A stretch of DNA of 64,000 bases, taken from contig JAFSDM010000030.1 in NCBI GenBank assembly GCA_017436225.1, forward strand, positions 1 to 64,000, given 5' to 3'. Positions 54,507 through 62,204 of this stretch are shown piece after piece (within the stretch, counting starts at the first letter, position 1; the number at the start of each line of letters is the position of its first letter). Source of the DNA: Clostridia bacterium. GTDB lineage: Bacteria; Bacillota; Clostridia; Oscillospirales; Acutalibacteraceae. Made by a program: the position numbers and the translations under genes. The notes beneath the pieces were generated by a model, which had not been told where the DNA came from, made no database searches, and saw only the letters and a list, made by a program, of their open reading frames with translations.

Positions 54507-56366
54507 ATGCGTACCATGCCCTTTAATTCCCGTGATACCTTTTACAAATCCATTTTCGGTAGTGTAGAAGCACACAAAAGCTTTAAGCTTAGTGTGCTTT
54601 TGCCCCGTGACGGATATGTTAAGGGCGTGGTTGCAGTTTTTAATAAGGATAATGAAAAAACCCTTTCCTTTGAAATGCTCGACGACCGCAATAATTTAGA
54701 GGGCAATTTTTATACCCGCAGTGTCGAAGTTTCTTTAGAAGAGGGTCTTTATTTTTACCATTTTTTAGCTTACACCGTCGATGGCGAAAGAAAGCTTGTG
54801 AATGTTGGCCGCGGATATGGCGATTTTGAGCCAAAAAGCGGAACCGATTTTCAGCTTACCGTTTATAAAAAGGGCTTTAAAACTCCGCTTCATACCCGCG
54901 GCGGAATTATTTACCAAATATTCCCCGACCGCTTTTATAAGGCAGATATTAGCCTTAACTACCCGAAGGATAGATATATAAAATCCAATTGGGACGAAAC
55001 GCCCGAATACACTCAAAATGATACCTTTAAATGCCTTGGCAACGATTATTTTTGCGGTAATTTAAAGGGAATTGAGCAAAAGCTTGGCTACATTGCTTCC
55101 CTTGGCGTTACTATGATTTATTTAAACCCAATTTTTGAAGCCCACTCCAACCACCGCTACAACACCGCCGACTACTTTAAAATAGACCCTCTGCTTGGCA
55201 GTGAGGAGGATTTTATAAGTCTGTGCAAAGCGGCAAAGCGTTATAATATTGATATTATTTTAGATGGCGTTTTCTCCCACACGGGTGATGACAGTATTTA
55301 TTTTAACGCCAAAAAACGCTACGGCGAGGGCGGCGCCTTTAACAGTAAGGATAGCGAATATTACTCTTGGTATAAATTCAAGGAGGATGGCAAGGATTAT
55401 CATTCTTGGTGGGGTGTAAAATCTCTGCCCGAGGTTAATGAGAATAATCCGTCCTTTACCGAATTTATTACGGGTGAAAAGGGTGTTATCCGCTATTGGA
55501 TGAGGCGCGGAGCCTCAGGCTTTAGACTAGATGTGGCAGATGAACTGCCCGATGCTTTTTTAGATAGAGTCAGAATTGCCGTAAAAAGCGAAAATGCCGA
55601 TGGCTACCTTTTGGGCGAGGTCTGGGAGGACGCCACGAATAAAATAAGCTATGGCGAAAGGCGTAGGTTTTTAAGGGGTATGCAGTTAGATAGCGTTATG
55701 AACTACCCCTTTGCAAATGCGATTATAAATTTTGTTTGCGGCGGCGACGGCAACGATTTTTCCGAAAGCGTTATGACCGTTTTGGAAAACTACCCAAGTG
55801 AGGCGCTTTGCAATCTTATGAACCATATTGGCACCCACGATACCGCGCGAATTTTAACCCGACTTGCGGGGGAGCCTGCGGGGGATAGAAAAAGAGCTTG
55901 GCAGGCTGAGCAAAAGCTAACCCCCAAGCAGTATTTAATGGGTAAAAGGCTTTTAAAAATGGCGGCGCTCCTTCAGTACACCTTGGTGGGTATTCCGTCC
56001 CTCTATTATGGCGATGAGGTAGGTCTTACAGGATACGGCGACCCCTTTTGCAGAGCCACATTCCCTTGGGGCAAAGAGGATACCGAGCTTTTAGATTTTT
56101 ACAAAACGCTCGGCAAAGAAAGAAGAAATTGCACCGCTTTTAAGGGCGTAAATCTTGAATTTTTGGCAGTGGGACTAGGCTTTGTTGTTTTCAGGCGGTT
56201 TGATGAAAACAGCTCCGCAATAATCGGCGTAAACCGTTGGGAAGAAGCCGAAAAAATAACCCTTGATTTAGATTTGAGCGGCTACAAAACCGTTTTTGGA
56301 AACCCTCCCGAAAGGAACACAATTACCATTAACGGCAAAGATATAATTTTTTTAATAAACAAATAG
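54507..56366 (+). CDS. GH13 alpha-amylase-family glycosidase (neopullulanase/maltogenic type)
   Basis: 619 residues without a signal peptide, so intracellular. A beta-sandwich N-domain (about 1-120) precedes a (beta/alpha)8 barrel with the four GH13 regions: DGVFSHTG, GFRLDVADE (nucleophile Asp342), GEVWED (acid/base Glu371) and GTHDTAR (Asp445). A C-terminal beta domain closes the chain. The N-domain and length fit the cyclomaltodextrinase/neopullulanase-like group. With glgP it would debranch or shorten maltodextrins inside the cell. The ribosome site CAGGTGA is ten bases before the ATG. Confidence 0.9.
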   Translation: MRTMPFNSRDTFYKSIFGSVEAHKSFKLSVLLPRDGYVKGVVAVFNKDNEKTLSFEMLDDRNNLEGNFYTRSVEVSLEEGLYFYHFLAYTVDGERKLVNVGRGYGDFEPKSGTDFQLTVYKKGFKTPLHTRGGIIYQIFPDRFYKADISLNYPKDRYIKSNWDETPEYTQNDTFKCLGNDYFCGNLKGIEQKLGYIASLGVTMIYLNPIFEAHSNHRYNTADYFKIDPLLGSEEDFISLCKAAKRYNIDIILDGVFSHTGDDSIYFNAKKRYGEGGAFNSKDSEYYSWYKFKEDGKDYHSWWGVKSLPEVNENNPSFTEFITGEKGVIRYWMRRGASGFRLDVADELPDAFLDRVRIAVKSENADGYLLGEVWEDATNKISYGERRRFLRGMQLDSVMNYPFANAIINFVCGGDGNDFSESVMTVLENYPSEALCNLMNHIGTHDTARILTRLAGEPAGDRKRAWQAEQKLTPKQYLMGKRLLKMAALLQYTLVGIPSLYYGDEVGLTGYGDPFCRATFPWGKEDTELLDFYKTLGKERRNCTAFKGVNLEFLAVGLGFVVFRRFDENSSAIIGVNRWEEAEKITLDLDLSGYKTVFGNPPERNTITINGKDIIFLINK

Positions 56367-56401
56367 CTTGATTTTTTAAATGAAAAGCTGTATAATTTAA
56401 A

Positions 56402-56505
56402 CTCGACAGTTCGTTTGTACCATCCTGTCGTTAAACAAAACCAGGACTACTGATAATATTTTTAAGTTATTGTAGCCTTGTTTTATGCAAGGCTGCTTTT
56501 TTGTT
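56402..56505 (+). promoter_or_regulatory. preQ1-I-like riboswitch with terminator and antiterminator
   Basis: Stem CGACAG/CTGTCG (56404-56409 with 56425-56430) encloses a loop beginning TTCG. The A-rich tail TTAAACAAAACCAGGA (56431-56446) closely follows the class I preQ1 aptamer of Thermoanaerobacter tengcongensis type. A terminator, AGCCTTG/CAAGGCT (56474-56480 with 56488-56494) plus GCTTTTTTG, follows. An alternative stem pairs AGGACTAC (56443-56450, one bulge) with GTAGCCT (56472-56478) and would block the terminator. Tail and antiterminator share bases 56443-56446, so ligand should favour termination. The gene behind it is queT, which fits. Confidence 0.82.
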
Positions 56506-56531
56506 TTACAGGGTCCGAAGGAGACTAAAAA

Positions 56532-57044
56532 ATGAGCAATAAAAACAAAACCAATTTTTTGGTAACAGGTGGACTTATAGCCGCTCTTTATGCGACGGCT
56601 ACATATCTTGCCGCAGCCATTGGTCTTGCCTACGGCGGAGTTCAGTTCCGCATTTCCGAAGCGCTTACCATTTTGCCCGTTTTCACCCCTGCCGCAATTC
56701 CGGGGCTTATAATTGGTTGCTTTTTGGGCAATATTGGCAGTCCGTTTGGTATGGCGGATGTTTTGCTTGGTACAATTGCAACCGCGCTTGCCGCTATTTG
56801 CGCATATTACGCAAGAAAAATCACCTTTAAAGGTCTGCCGCTTCTTTCAATGCTTTTCCCCGTTGTTTTTAATGCCGTAATTGTCGGTAGCGAGATTGCG
56901 TGGTTTTTGCCCGAGGGCATTTCTGCCGTTGGATTTTTAATAAGCGCCGCTGAGGTAGCCCTTGGCGAGCTTGTGGTCTGCTACGGACTCGGAATACCGC
57001 TTTTTTATCTGCTAAAGAAAAGCAGATTTGCGTTATTTCAGTAA
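56532..57044 (+). CDS. queT: QueT-family preQ1 (queuosine precursor) transporter
   Basis: 170 residues with about five to six helices. The opening ALYATATYLAAAIGLAYGGVQFRISEALTILP is characteristic of QueT, the S component of an energy-coupling-factor importer for queuosine precursors. It needs the shared EcfA/EcfT module, which is not in the window. The ribosome site is GAAGGAGA. The preQ1-like riboswitch upstream would switch it off when precursor is plentiful. Confidence 0.93.
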   Translation: MSNKNKTNFLVTGGLIAALYATATYLAAAIGLAYGGVQFRISEALTILPVFTPAAIPGLIIGCFLGNIGSPFGMADVLLGTIATALAAICAYYARKITFKGLPLLSMLFPVVFNAVIVGSEIAWFLPEGISAVGFLISAAEVALGELVVCYGLGIPLFYLLKKSRFALFQ

Positions 57045-57143
57045 AAAAGCAGGTTTAAAAATGGGATTTTTGCCAAAACCGAGAAAAAAACAATCTTGAA
57101 GAAAAAATATTATAAAAATTTTAAACTTTTTTGTAATTTTCTC

Positions 57144-57172
57144 TTGACAATAAACTCAATTTGTGGTATATT
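57144..57172 (+). promoter_or_regulatory. Promoter of the tRNA pair
   Basis: TTGACA (57144-57149), 17-bp spacer, TATATT (57167-57172), 18 bases upstream of tRNA-Thr. Confidence 0.8.
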
Positions 57173-57190
57173 ATTTTGGCACTTTGGTTT

Positions 57191-57266
57191 GCTGGTGTAG
57201 CTCAGTTGGTAGAGCAGCTGATTTGTAATCAGCAGGTCGGGGGTTCAAGTCCGTCCACCAGCTCCA
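57191..57266 (+). tRNA. tRNA-Thr (anticodon TGT)
   Basis: 76-nt cloverleaf. Acceptor GCTGGTG pairs with CACCAGC (57256-57262), the CCA end is encoded (57264-57266), and the anticodon loop is TTTGTAA with TGT. D arm AGCTCAGTTGGTAGAGC and T arm with GTTCAAG are standard. Confidence 0.96.
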
Positions 57267-57331
57267 TTTTAAGTACCGACTTTTATCGGACTTGAAGCCT
57301 AAGAGGGTTATGACTAAAGTAAATTTAATAT

Positions 57332-57416
57332 GGGAGTGTTCCCGAGTGGCCAAAGGGGGCAGACTGTAAATCTGTTGTCTTCGACTTCGGTGGTTCGAAT
57401 CCACCCGCTCCCACCA
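57332..57416 (+). tRNA. tRNA-Tyr (anticodon GTA)
   Basis: 85-nt class II tRNA with a long variable arm. Acceptor GGGAGTG pairs with CGCTCCC (57406-57412), CCA is encoded at 57414-57416, and the anticodon loop CTGTAAA contains GTA. Part of its variable/T-arm sequence (57386-57400) recurs inverted at 60815-60829. Confidence 0.95.
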
Positions 57417-57419
57417 AAT

Positions 57420-57448
57420 AAAAAAACACCCAATCGGGTGTTTTTTTA
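57420..57448 (+). terminator. Terminator of the tRNA operon
   Basis: ACACCC/GGGTGT (57426-57431 with 57436-57441), AATC loop, followed by TTTTTTATT. Confidence 0.9.
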
Positions 57449-57457
57449 TTTGTGTTT

Positions 57458-57692
57458 GTGTCCGCAGGGCACAACATCATTTTGCAACTTTAGTTGCAAA
57501 CATCATTTCGAGCGTAGCGAGAACATCATTGTTCGCAAAGCGGACACAAAACGAAGTTGCGCTACGCACAAACAGTGTTACACCTTGTGTTGTAAACGAT
57601 GTGATGCTTCGCATCAACGATGTTACGGCTTCGCCGTAAACACTTGCGTTTTGCGCAAGGATGTTGCACTTCGTGCAAAAGAATGGTATAAT
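57458..57692 (+). repeat. Array of about ten short hairpins ending at a promoter
   Basis: Stems of 5-8 bp, often with a TTC or TTTA loop, are separated by spacers such as AACATCAT and AACGATGT. The clearest are TTTGCAAC/GTTGCAAA (57481-57500), TGTTCGC/GCGGACA (57530-57546), GATGC/GCATC (57603-57615), TTACGGC/GCCGTAA (57623-57639), CTTGCG/CGCAAG (57643-57659) and TTGCAC/GTGCAA (57664-57678). The last stem's left arm is the -35 of a promoter: TTGCAC, 17 bp, TATAAT (57687-57692). That promoter serves the four-helix-bundle gene. Confidence 0.75.
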
Positions 57693-57710
57693 AAGCCCGA
57701 GGTGATAGAA

Positions 57711-58061
57711 ATGAAAGAAGATAAACTTTCTGATTTATCAATGCAATTATCAGTTGATGTTTTGAATTTAGTAAAAGAACTTCGTCATAGAAAAGAAACT
57801 ATCATTTCAAATCAAATCGGCAGAAGTGCTACAAGCGTTTGTGCCAACATTGCCGAAAGCAAATATGGTCACAGTCATGCCGATTTTATTGCAAAACTTG
57901 AAATTGCATTAAAAGAAGCAAGTGAGACGGGGAAATGGCTTGAAATGCTTTATAAAACAGGCTATATTGATGAAGCTACATATAAAAGAATTAACAAAAC
58001 TTGTTCTACAATTAGAATTTTACTGATTGCCTCAATTAAAACCGCAAAGGAGAATAAATAG
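57711..58061 (+). CDS. Four-helix-bundle protein (S23/Avd-like)
   Basis: 116 residues, all helical, of the 23S-rRNA-intervening-sequence-type four-helix-bundle family. Conserved pattern: SVDVLNLVKELRH, QIGRSATSVCANIAES and ADFIAKLEIALKEASETGKWLEML. Relatives include proteins encoded in rRNA insertions and the Avd subunit of diversity-generating retroelements, but no reverse transcriptase or rRNA is here. ATG 57711 follows GAGGTGA; the frame open upstream runs through tRNA-Tyr and is not coding. It overlaps the next gene by one base. Confidence 0.88.
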   Translation: MKEDKLSDLSMQLSVDVLNLVKELRHRKETIISNQIGRSATSVCANIAESKYGHSHADFIAKLEIALKEASETGKWLEMLYKTGYIDEATYKRINKTCSTIRILLIASIKTAKENK

Positions 58062-58408
58062 TGTCTTTTTTCAAAAAACAAGAAAAAACAATTCCTGAAG
58101 GGAAATACAGAATTATCAAAATCGGCAAAGATGCTATTTATGAAGTCCTCCGCGAATATATTATTGATAATCAAGAAAACTTTTTTGATGTAACAGATGG
58201 CACTAAAATTGTTACACATTTTGATATAAATTGGGATACCGGTGAGTTCATTTGCGCCGCAAGAAATGACTATGGCGAAAATGAACATTTGCAGTGCAAT
58301 ATTGACACTGCGGAACTTTTATCAAAATTGCAAGATACTACCAAAACCTTATTTGTAGATAAAAGATATATTGAAATTTCGGAAGAAGAAATTAAGAATT
58401 TGATATAA
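58061..58408 (+). CDS. Small protein of unknown function
   Basis: 115 residues with a GTG start one base inside the preceding stop and AAAGGAG eight bases upstream, so it is translationally coupled to the four-helix-bundle gene. It is acidic and soluble, with a mixed pattern (GKYRIIKIGKDAIYEVLREYI, FDINWDTGEFICAARND). I do not recognise the family. The coupling suggests a shared task with its neighbour. Confidence 0.65.
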   Translation: MSFFKKQEKTIPEGKYRIIKIGKDAIYEVLREYIIDNQENFFDVTDGTKIVTHFDINWDTGEFICAARNDYGENEHLQCNIDTAELLSKLQDTTKTLFVDKRYIEISEEEIKNLI

Positions 58409-58418
58409 AGGTAATGTT

Positions 58419-58601
58419 ATGAGCAAGGCGAAAACCGTTGATTTATTAGCTTCAATATGCCTTTTGATTGGCTCTATCATTAATATTGTTGAAGTATTTA
58501 TTGATGTACATATTGCAATTTCAATAATCGCTACTGTTATAATTTTTATTTCAATTTTTCTTTGGTTTGTTGTTCTTAAAAGAATGAAATCCAAAAAATA
58601 A
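58419..58601 (+). CDS. Small two-helix membrane protein
   Basis: 60 residues, two hydrophobic helices (about 8-26 and 32-52) and a basic end RMKSKK. AAAGG precedes the ATG. It lies ten bases after the previous gene, in the same small operon. No family recognised. Confidence 0.55.
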   Translation: MSKAKTVDLLASICLLIGSIINIVEVFIDVHIAISIIATVIIFISIFLWFVVLKRMKSKK

Positions 58602-58927
58602 TAGTGGCATATAAATGGTTCGGAACAGCCAAACAAAAAAAGACTTGCCCCAACGGGTGCCTTCAATAAAGTAGGTTTTATCTGCCGATAAAATCAAACT
58701 CGTAGGGGCGACTACAGTGGTCGCCCGAGGGCGTTCGATGAACGCCCCTACTTGTTTTCTCTACCGATTTGTGTTATAATGGAACCAACAAAAAGCCTCC
58801 CTCCCGGAGGGAGCCTTAGGACACGCGCGACATTAGGGAGTATGGGCTTTGCCCTGAGCCTTTGTAATACAAAGGCGAAACTGGCGATAAAATAGTTATA
58901 TAAACAATAGCAGAAAGGGCATTAACT
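58602..58927 (+). repeat. Cruciform repeat with outward promoter, then further hairpins
   Basis: No gene. Outer arms GTAGGGGCG/CGCCCCTAC (58702-58710 with 58743-58751) enclose two inner hairpins, GGGCGAC/GTCGCCC (58706-58726) and GGGCGTTC/GAACGCCC (58729-58747), which can form alternative or branched structures. A promoter begins right after the outer arm: TTGTTT (58752-58757), 17 bp, TATAAT (58775-58780). CCTCCCTCC-type and AGCCTTTG-type stems follow before the next gene. Confidence 0.65.
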
Positions 58928-59299
58928 ATGATAGATCAATTTCATAAGTACTGTTGGCATGATGCTGATATTGAAAAAATCGAAATATCATCCAACCAAA
59001 TTATTATTATGATCAATCATGATGATTATGAAAATTCTGTCAAACTACTTTGTAATCAAGTTGTGGGATTAACAGACCTATGTATGTGGGAAGACACGAT
59101 TATAAACGACGCAACTCTGGAATATGTAAAAGGTGAACTCACCCCTTTTTTGCAAAAAATAAGAGATGTTCATCCGCTTAACGGAGAGTTTTATGATAAC
59201 CAACCAATAAAAAGCAACTTGCTATGTTTATCAATAACACTGGTAAACGATATTGTTTTTAACATATATTGTTATAGTGTAGAGATTATGAATAATTAA
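58928..59299 (+). CDS. Small protein of unknown function
   Basis: 123 residues, acidic, soluble. It begins with YCWHDADIEKIEI and alternates strands and helices. No family recognised; size and opening motif recall small immunity-like proteins, but that is only an impression. AAAGGG lies ahead of the ATG. It is probably transcribed from the promoter next to the cruciform repeat upstream, and a terminator follows. Confidence 0.6.
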   Translation: MIDQFHKYCWHDADIEKIEISSNQIIIMINHDDYENSVKLLCNQVVGLTDLCMWEDTIINDATLEYVKGELTPFLQKIRDVHPLNGEFYDNQPIKSNLLCLSITLVNDIVFNIYCYSVEIMNN

Positions 59300-59319
59300 G
59301 ATTTAACCAACCGTTATAA

Positions 59320-59366
59320 AGAAGACCCCGACAGATTAATTACAATCTATCGGGGTCAATCTTTGT
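59320..59366 (+). terminator. Terminator after the small protein gene
   Basis: 14-bp stem with one mismatch (59324-59337 with 59344-59357), followed by AATCTTTGTTT. Confidence 0.7.
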
Positions 59367-59448
59367 TTATTGCAAGTAAACTTCTTTATGAGAACCAGCC
59401 TTTAAGCAAGTCTTTTTTGTTTATCAAAACCTAAGGCTTGGTATGTAA

Positions 59449-59601
59449 TCCGCTTTAGCGGAATGTAATCCGTTCGCAAAGCGAACGGTATGTTATCAAG
59501 GCAATAGCCTTGTATGTTTTTTCTTCGGCTTGATTACATGCGCCTTGCGGTGATTACATACAATGCTTCGCATTGATTTATTAGTATCTTTATGCTATAA
59601 T
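59449..59601 (+). repeat. Second short-hairpin array ending at a promoter
   Basis: TCCGC/GCGGA (59449-59462), CCGTTCGC/GCGAACGG (59470-59488), CAAGGC/GCCTTG (59497-59512) and CAATGC/GCATTG (59561-59575), separated by TGTAAT-, TGTTATC- and GATTACAT-type spacers. The last stem's right arm contains the start of TTGATT (59573-59578), 17 bp, TATAAT (59596-59601). The design matches the array at 57458-57692, with different stem sequences. Confidence 0.7.
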
Positions 59602-59715
59602 TAAACAAAGGCGGTATCTGGATGCATTTATTGAAGAGCTTAGAAGGTTTAATATCCCCGTAAGCCTTGTTGGTGAGGAAAGGTATTCTCTATGCAATAC
59701 AAAAATCCCAAGCTA
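59600..59715 (+). pseudogene. Possible coding remnant
   Basis: An open frame without start codon or ribosome site encodes YLDAFIEELRRFNIPVSLVG and then stops at 59713-59715. It looks protein-like (amphipathic helix, then strand) and follows a promoter, so it may be the tail of a decayed gene. Very short; could be chance. Confidence 0.25.
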
Positions 59716-59771
59716 AAGGCTTTGTGAAAATATATTTTGCAGATTTTGTTTGTTAAAAACAGCCTATTTTC

Positions 59772-59800
59772 TTGATTTAGGCAAAAACATATGTTATAAT
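59772..59800 (+). promoter_or_regulatory. Sigma-A promoter of the lipoprotein gene
   Basis: TTGATT (59772-59777), 17-bp spacer, TATAAT (59795-59800), 27 bases before the ATG at 59828. Confidence 0.75.
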
Positions 59801-59827
59801 TTTTAAAAAATGCAGAAGGTGATTTTT

Positions 59828-60604
59828 ATGAAAAATTTTGCAAACGTGAAAATGGTATGCGCTATAGCGCTTTGCCTTTCATTGTTAATTACACTTTGTT
59901 CCTGTGGCGACACTTCGCCTTCTTCATCTGAATCCGATAGCACCGCGCAAACAACCTCTTCCGAAAAACAAAATGAGGCTTCATCTGAGGCTACCGTAAC
60001 CTCTGACGCTTCGGTTGATAAGAAAGCTGAAACCCCCTCCAAAAGCTCCAAGCCCTCGTCTGTAGCAAATAATAATATCTCCTCTAAACCAATTAAGCCC
60101 GACACTACAACCTCTACAACGCCTACACCCAAAACACCGGCTCAGCTTATTTTGGGAAAATGGCGCGGAAGCGCAGATATAGCGCCGTTATTGGCAGAGC
60201 AGGGATACGCGGTAGAGGGTGAGCAAATAGTATCTTGTGATATGGAATTTGCTTCAGGCGGTGTTCTTTATGCAATAATCGACAGAACGTCTTTAAAAAA
60301 CGCATATACTAATATATTTACCGACATATTAAATGCCGAGCTTGAAAAAAACAATTTAACCAAGGAAGAGTTTGAAGCGAACGCCGGAAAAACCGTTGAT
60401 GAATATTTGAATGAGCTTGTGCAGTTGGGAATGCAATATGTTCCTAAAACAATTATAAGCGCATATAAGTTTGTGGGAAATGATTTGTACGTTCGCGACC
60501 AAGAAGATGAAGATTTTGAAAAAGAGGAGTATTCCTTTAGCGGTGAAAACAAATTAACCGTATTGGATAACGGCGCGTACATCACCTATACACGTATAAG
60601 CTAG
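59828..60604 (+). CDS. Putative lipoprotein of unknown function
   Basis: 258 residues: an N-terminal hydrophobic signal with LCSC (lipidation likely on the second cysteine), a Ser/Thr/Lys-rich tether (about 30-105), then a compact domain (about 108-258) starting LILGKWRGSADIAPLLAEQG and ending in short strands. The GKWRG opening is common in small lipocalin-like or extracytoplasmic domains. Function unknown. ATG 59828 follows AGAAGGTG. Confidence 0.7.
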   Translation: MKNFANVKMVCAIALCLSLLITLCSCGDTSPSSSESDSTAQTTSSEKQNEASSEATVTSDASVDKKAETPSKSSKPSSVANNNISSKPIKPDTTTSTTPTPKTPAQLILGKWRGSADIAPLLAEQGYAVEGEQIVSCDMEFASGGVLYAIIDRTSLKNAYTNIFTDILNAELEKNNLTKEEFEANAGKTVDEYLNELVQLGMQYVPKTIISAYKFVGNDLYVRDQEDEDFEKEEYSFSGENKLTVLDNGAYITYTRIS

Positions 60605-60892
60605 AAAAATTCTGATGCTACGTATATGGCAACAAAAAGTTTGTAACTGCAAAAAATCCTCGTACGATAGTACGGGGATTTTTACTTCTTACTTCTTCCC
60701 TCTTACCTTAAACAAGTTTTCCACGGAATTTTTGGGAAGTAATAAGTAAAAAGCAATAGGTAATAAGTTTGGTGTCTGCTTCGCAGACGGATATAAAAAT
60801 CTCTGTCAAGATGTATTCGAACCACCGAAAGCACGATATATCTTGTTTAATTCTTTCGTTTATGCTAGAATAAACATAGGTGGTGGGATGTG
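60605..60892 (+). other. Intergenic region with terminator, hairpin and promoter
   Basis: A terminator stem at 60652-60665/60670-60683 (GATA loop, tail of T) ends the lipoprotein gene. GTCTGC/GCAGAC with a TTC loop lies at 60774-60788. ATTCGAACCACCGAA (60815-60829) is the exact reverse complement of tRNA-Tyr 57386-57400. A promoter, TTGTTT (60843-60848), 17 bp, TAGAAT (60866-60871), leads to the next gene. No gene seen. Confidence 0.7.
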
Positions 60893-61285
60893 ATGAAAAA
60901 AGTACGAATAGTATATGCGGGGCTTTTTTGCGCTCTCTTTTTTATAGAGGTATGTATCGCTTTGTTTGTTCGTGATAATTTTATTCGCCCCTATGTGGGA
61001 GATGTGCTTGTAACAATATTGCTTTGTTGTTTGTGCAGAACAATTATTCCCAAATCTGTATCGGCATTACCTGTATATGTGTTTGTTTTCGCAGCTCTTG
61101 TAGAGGTGGCGCAATATTTTAATATTGTAAAATTGCTGGGCTTGGAAAACAATACAGTAATTTCCACTATTGTCGGAACAACCTTCTCATCGGTCGATTT
61201 AATTTGTTACGGCGTCGGTTGCCTTCTTTTTTGGCTCGCCGAAAAGGCGGTTAATACCCTTTTAAAGCGTCATAGCGGTTTATAG
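60893..61285 (+). CDS. DUF2809-family membrane protein
   Basis: 130 residues with four hydrophobic helices. FVRDNFIRPYVGDVLVTILLCC near the start and the later ALVEVAQYF are the hallmarks of DUF2809, a widespread family of unknown function in small VanZ-like membrane proteins. ATG 60893 is preferred to the overlapping GTG at 60890; GGTGGTGGG lies upstream. Confidence 0.8.
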   Translation: MKKVRIVYAGLFCALFFIEVCIALFVRDNFIRPYVGDVLVTILLCCLCRTIIPKSVSALPVYVFVFAALVEVAQYFNIVKLLGLENNTVISTIVGTTFSSVDLICYGVGCLLFWLAEKAVNTLLKRHSGL

Positions 61286-61297
61286 AATTTTTGTGTG

Positions 61298-61326
61298 TTG
61301 AAAAATTCTATGTAGTGTGTTAAAAT
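61298..61326 (+). promoter_or_regulatory. Sigma-A promoter of the SPFH gene
   Basis: TTGAAA (61298-61303), 17-bp spacer, TAAAAT (61321-61326). Confidence 0.65.
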
Positions 61327-61352
61327 ATTAAAAAACATATGGAGGTAATAAT

Positions 61353-62156
61353 ATGCCAAAAACCATTAGAAACATTATAATTGTGGCTGTGTCTGCTTTG
61401 GTTGCAGTTTTTGTACTTGCAAATTGCTTTACTATTATTGGCGCGGGACATACAGGTGTTGTTTTAACCTTGGGCAAGGTTAATGAAGAGGTCTTGCAAG
61501 AGGGAATTCATATTAAAATACCCTTTGTTCAAAGAATTGTTAAAATTGATAACCGCATAGTAAAATTAGAGGTTAATACAGAGGCGTTCTCTAAAGACCT
61601 TCAAACAGTTGCAACCACTCTTGCAATAAACTACCGTGTTGACACAGCTAAATCCTACAGTATATATAAGAATATTGGCGCAAGCTATGAGGACGTTTTG
61701 GTTGTGCCCGCCGTAAATGAGGTGCTTAAGGCAACAACCGCTCTTTACACCGCCGAGGAGAGCGTTACAAACCGCTCGCTCATTTCAGAAGGACTTATTA
61801 AGGGACTTAACAACAAGCTTAATAATATTGGTTTGTTTGTAACAGATGTTAATATAATCAATTTTGATTTTTCTGAGGCATTTATTAACGCTATTGAAGA
61901 AAAGCAGGTTGCTCAGCAACAGCTCTTAAAGGCTGAAACCGAAAAGCAAACCGCCATAACCAATGCAGAGGCAGCGGCAGAAACAACACGCATAAAGGCT
62001 CAAGCCGAGGCAGATGCCAATAACAAAATTAAAGCCTCGCTTAACGAACAGGTTATTCGTTCAAAATTCTATGATAAATGGGACGGAAAGCTTCCCCAGG
62101 CTATGGGCAGCGACTCCGTTATAACTAATATTGACGGCGGCGCTTATTCTGAATAA
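61353..62156 (+). CDS. SPFH/Band 7 (prohibitin-like) membrane protein
   Basis: 267 residues: an N-terminal membrane helix (about 8-30), the Band 7 domain (about 30-190; GHTGVVLTLGKVNEEVLQEGIHIKIPFVQRI), and an alanine/glutamate-rich coiled coil (about 190-232). Proteins of this group oligomerise on membranes and modulate proteases or domains; a specific role is not visible. The ribosome site is TGGAGGT. Followed by a bidirectional terminator. Confidence 0.9.
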   Translation: MPKTIRNIIIVAVSALVAVFVLANCFTIIGAGHTGVVLTLGKVNEEVLQEGIHIKIPFVQRIVKIDNRIVKLEVNTEAFSKDLQTVATTLAINYRVDTAKSYSIYKNIGASYEDVLVVPAVNEVLKATTALYTAEESVTNRSLISEGLIKGLNNKLNNIGLFVTDVNIINFDFSEAFINAIEEKQVAQQQLLKAETEKQTAITNAEAAAETTRIKAQAEADANNKIKASLNEQVIRSKFYDKWDGKLPQAMGSDSVITNIDGGAYSE

Positions 62157-62204
62157 AAAAACGCGCGCAGAGAAATAAAGGCGGGGCATCACTTTAAAAA
62201 TATA

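Noticed and set aside
57458..57692. CRISPR array
   Set aside because: The repeated units are short hairpins of differing sequence with 8-9 base linkers; there is no constant repeat and no 30-base spacers, and no cas genes.
57330..57710. A long open frame extending the four-helix-bundle gene upstream
   Set aside because: It runs through tRNA-Tyr, its terminator and the hairpin array; the real start is ATG 57711 with GAGGTGA.
57711..58061. Diversity-generating retroelement (Avd-type protein)
   Set aside because: No reverse transcriptase, template repeat or variable repeat seen nearby.
57332..60829. A complete integrated island bounded by tRNA-Tyr att sites
   Set aside because: The second copy is inverted, no integrase gene is present, and the genes inside are too few; kept only as a weak finding.
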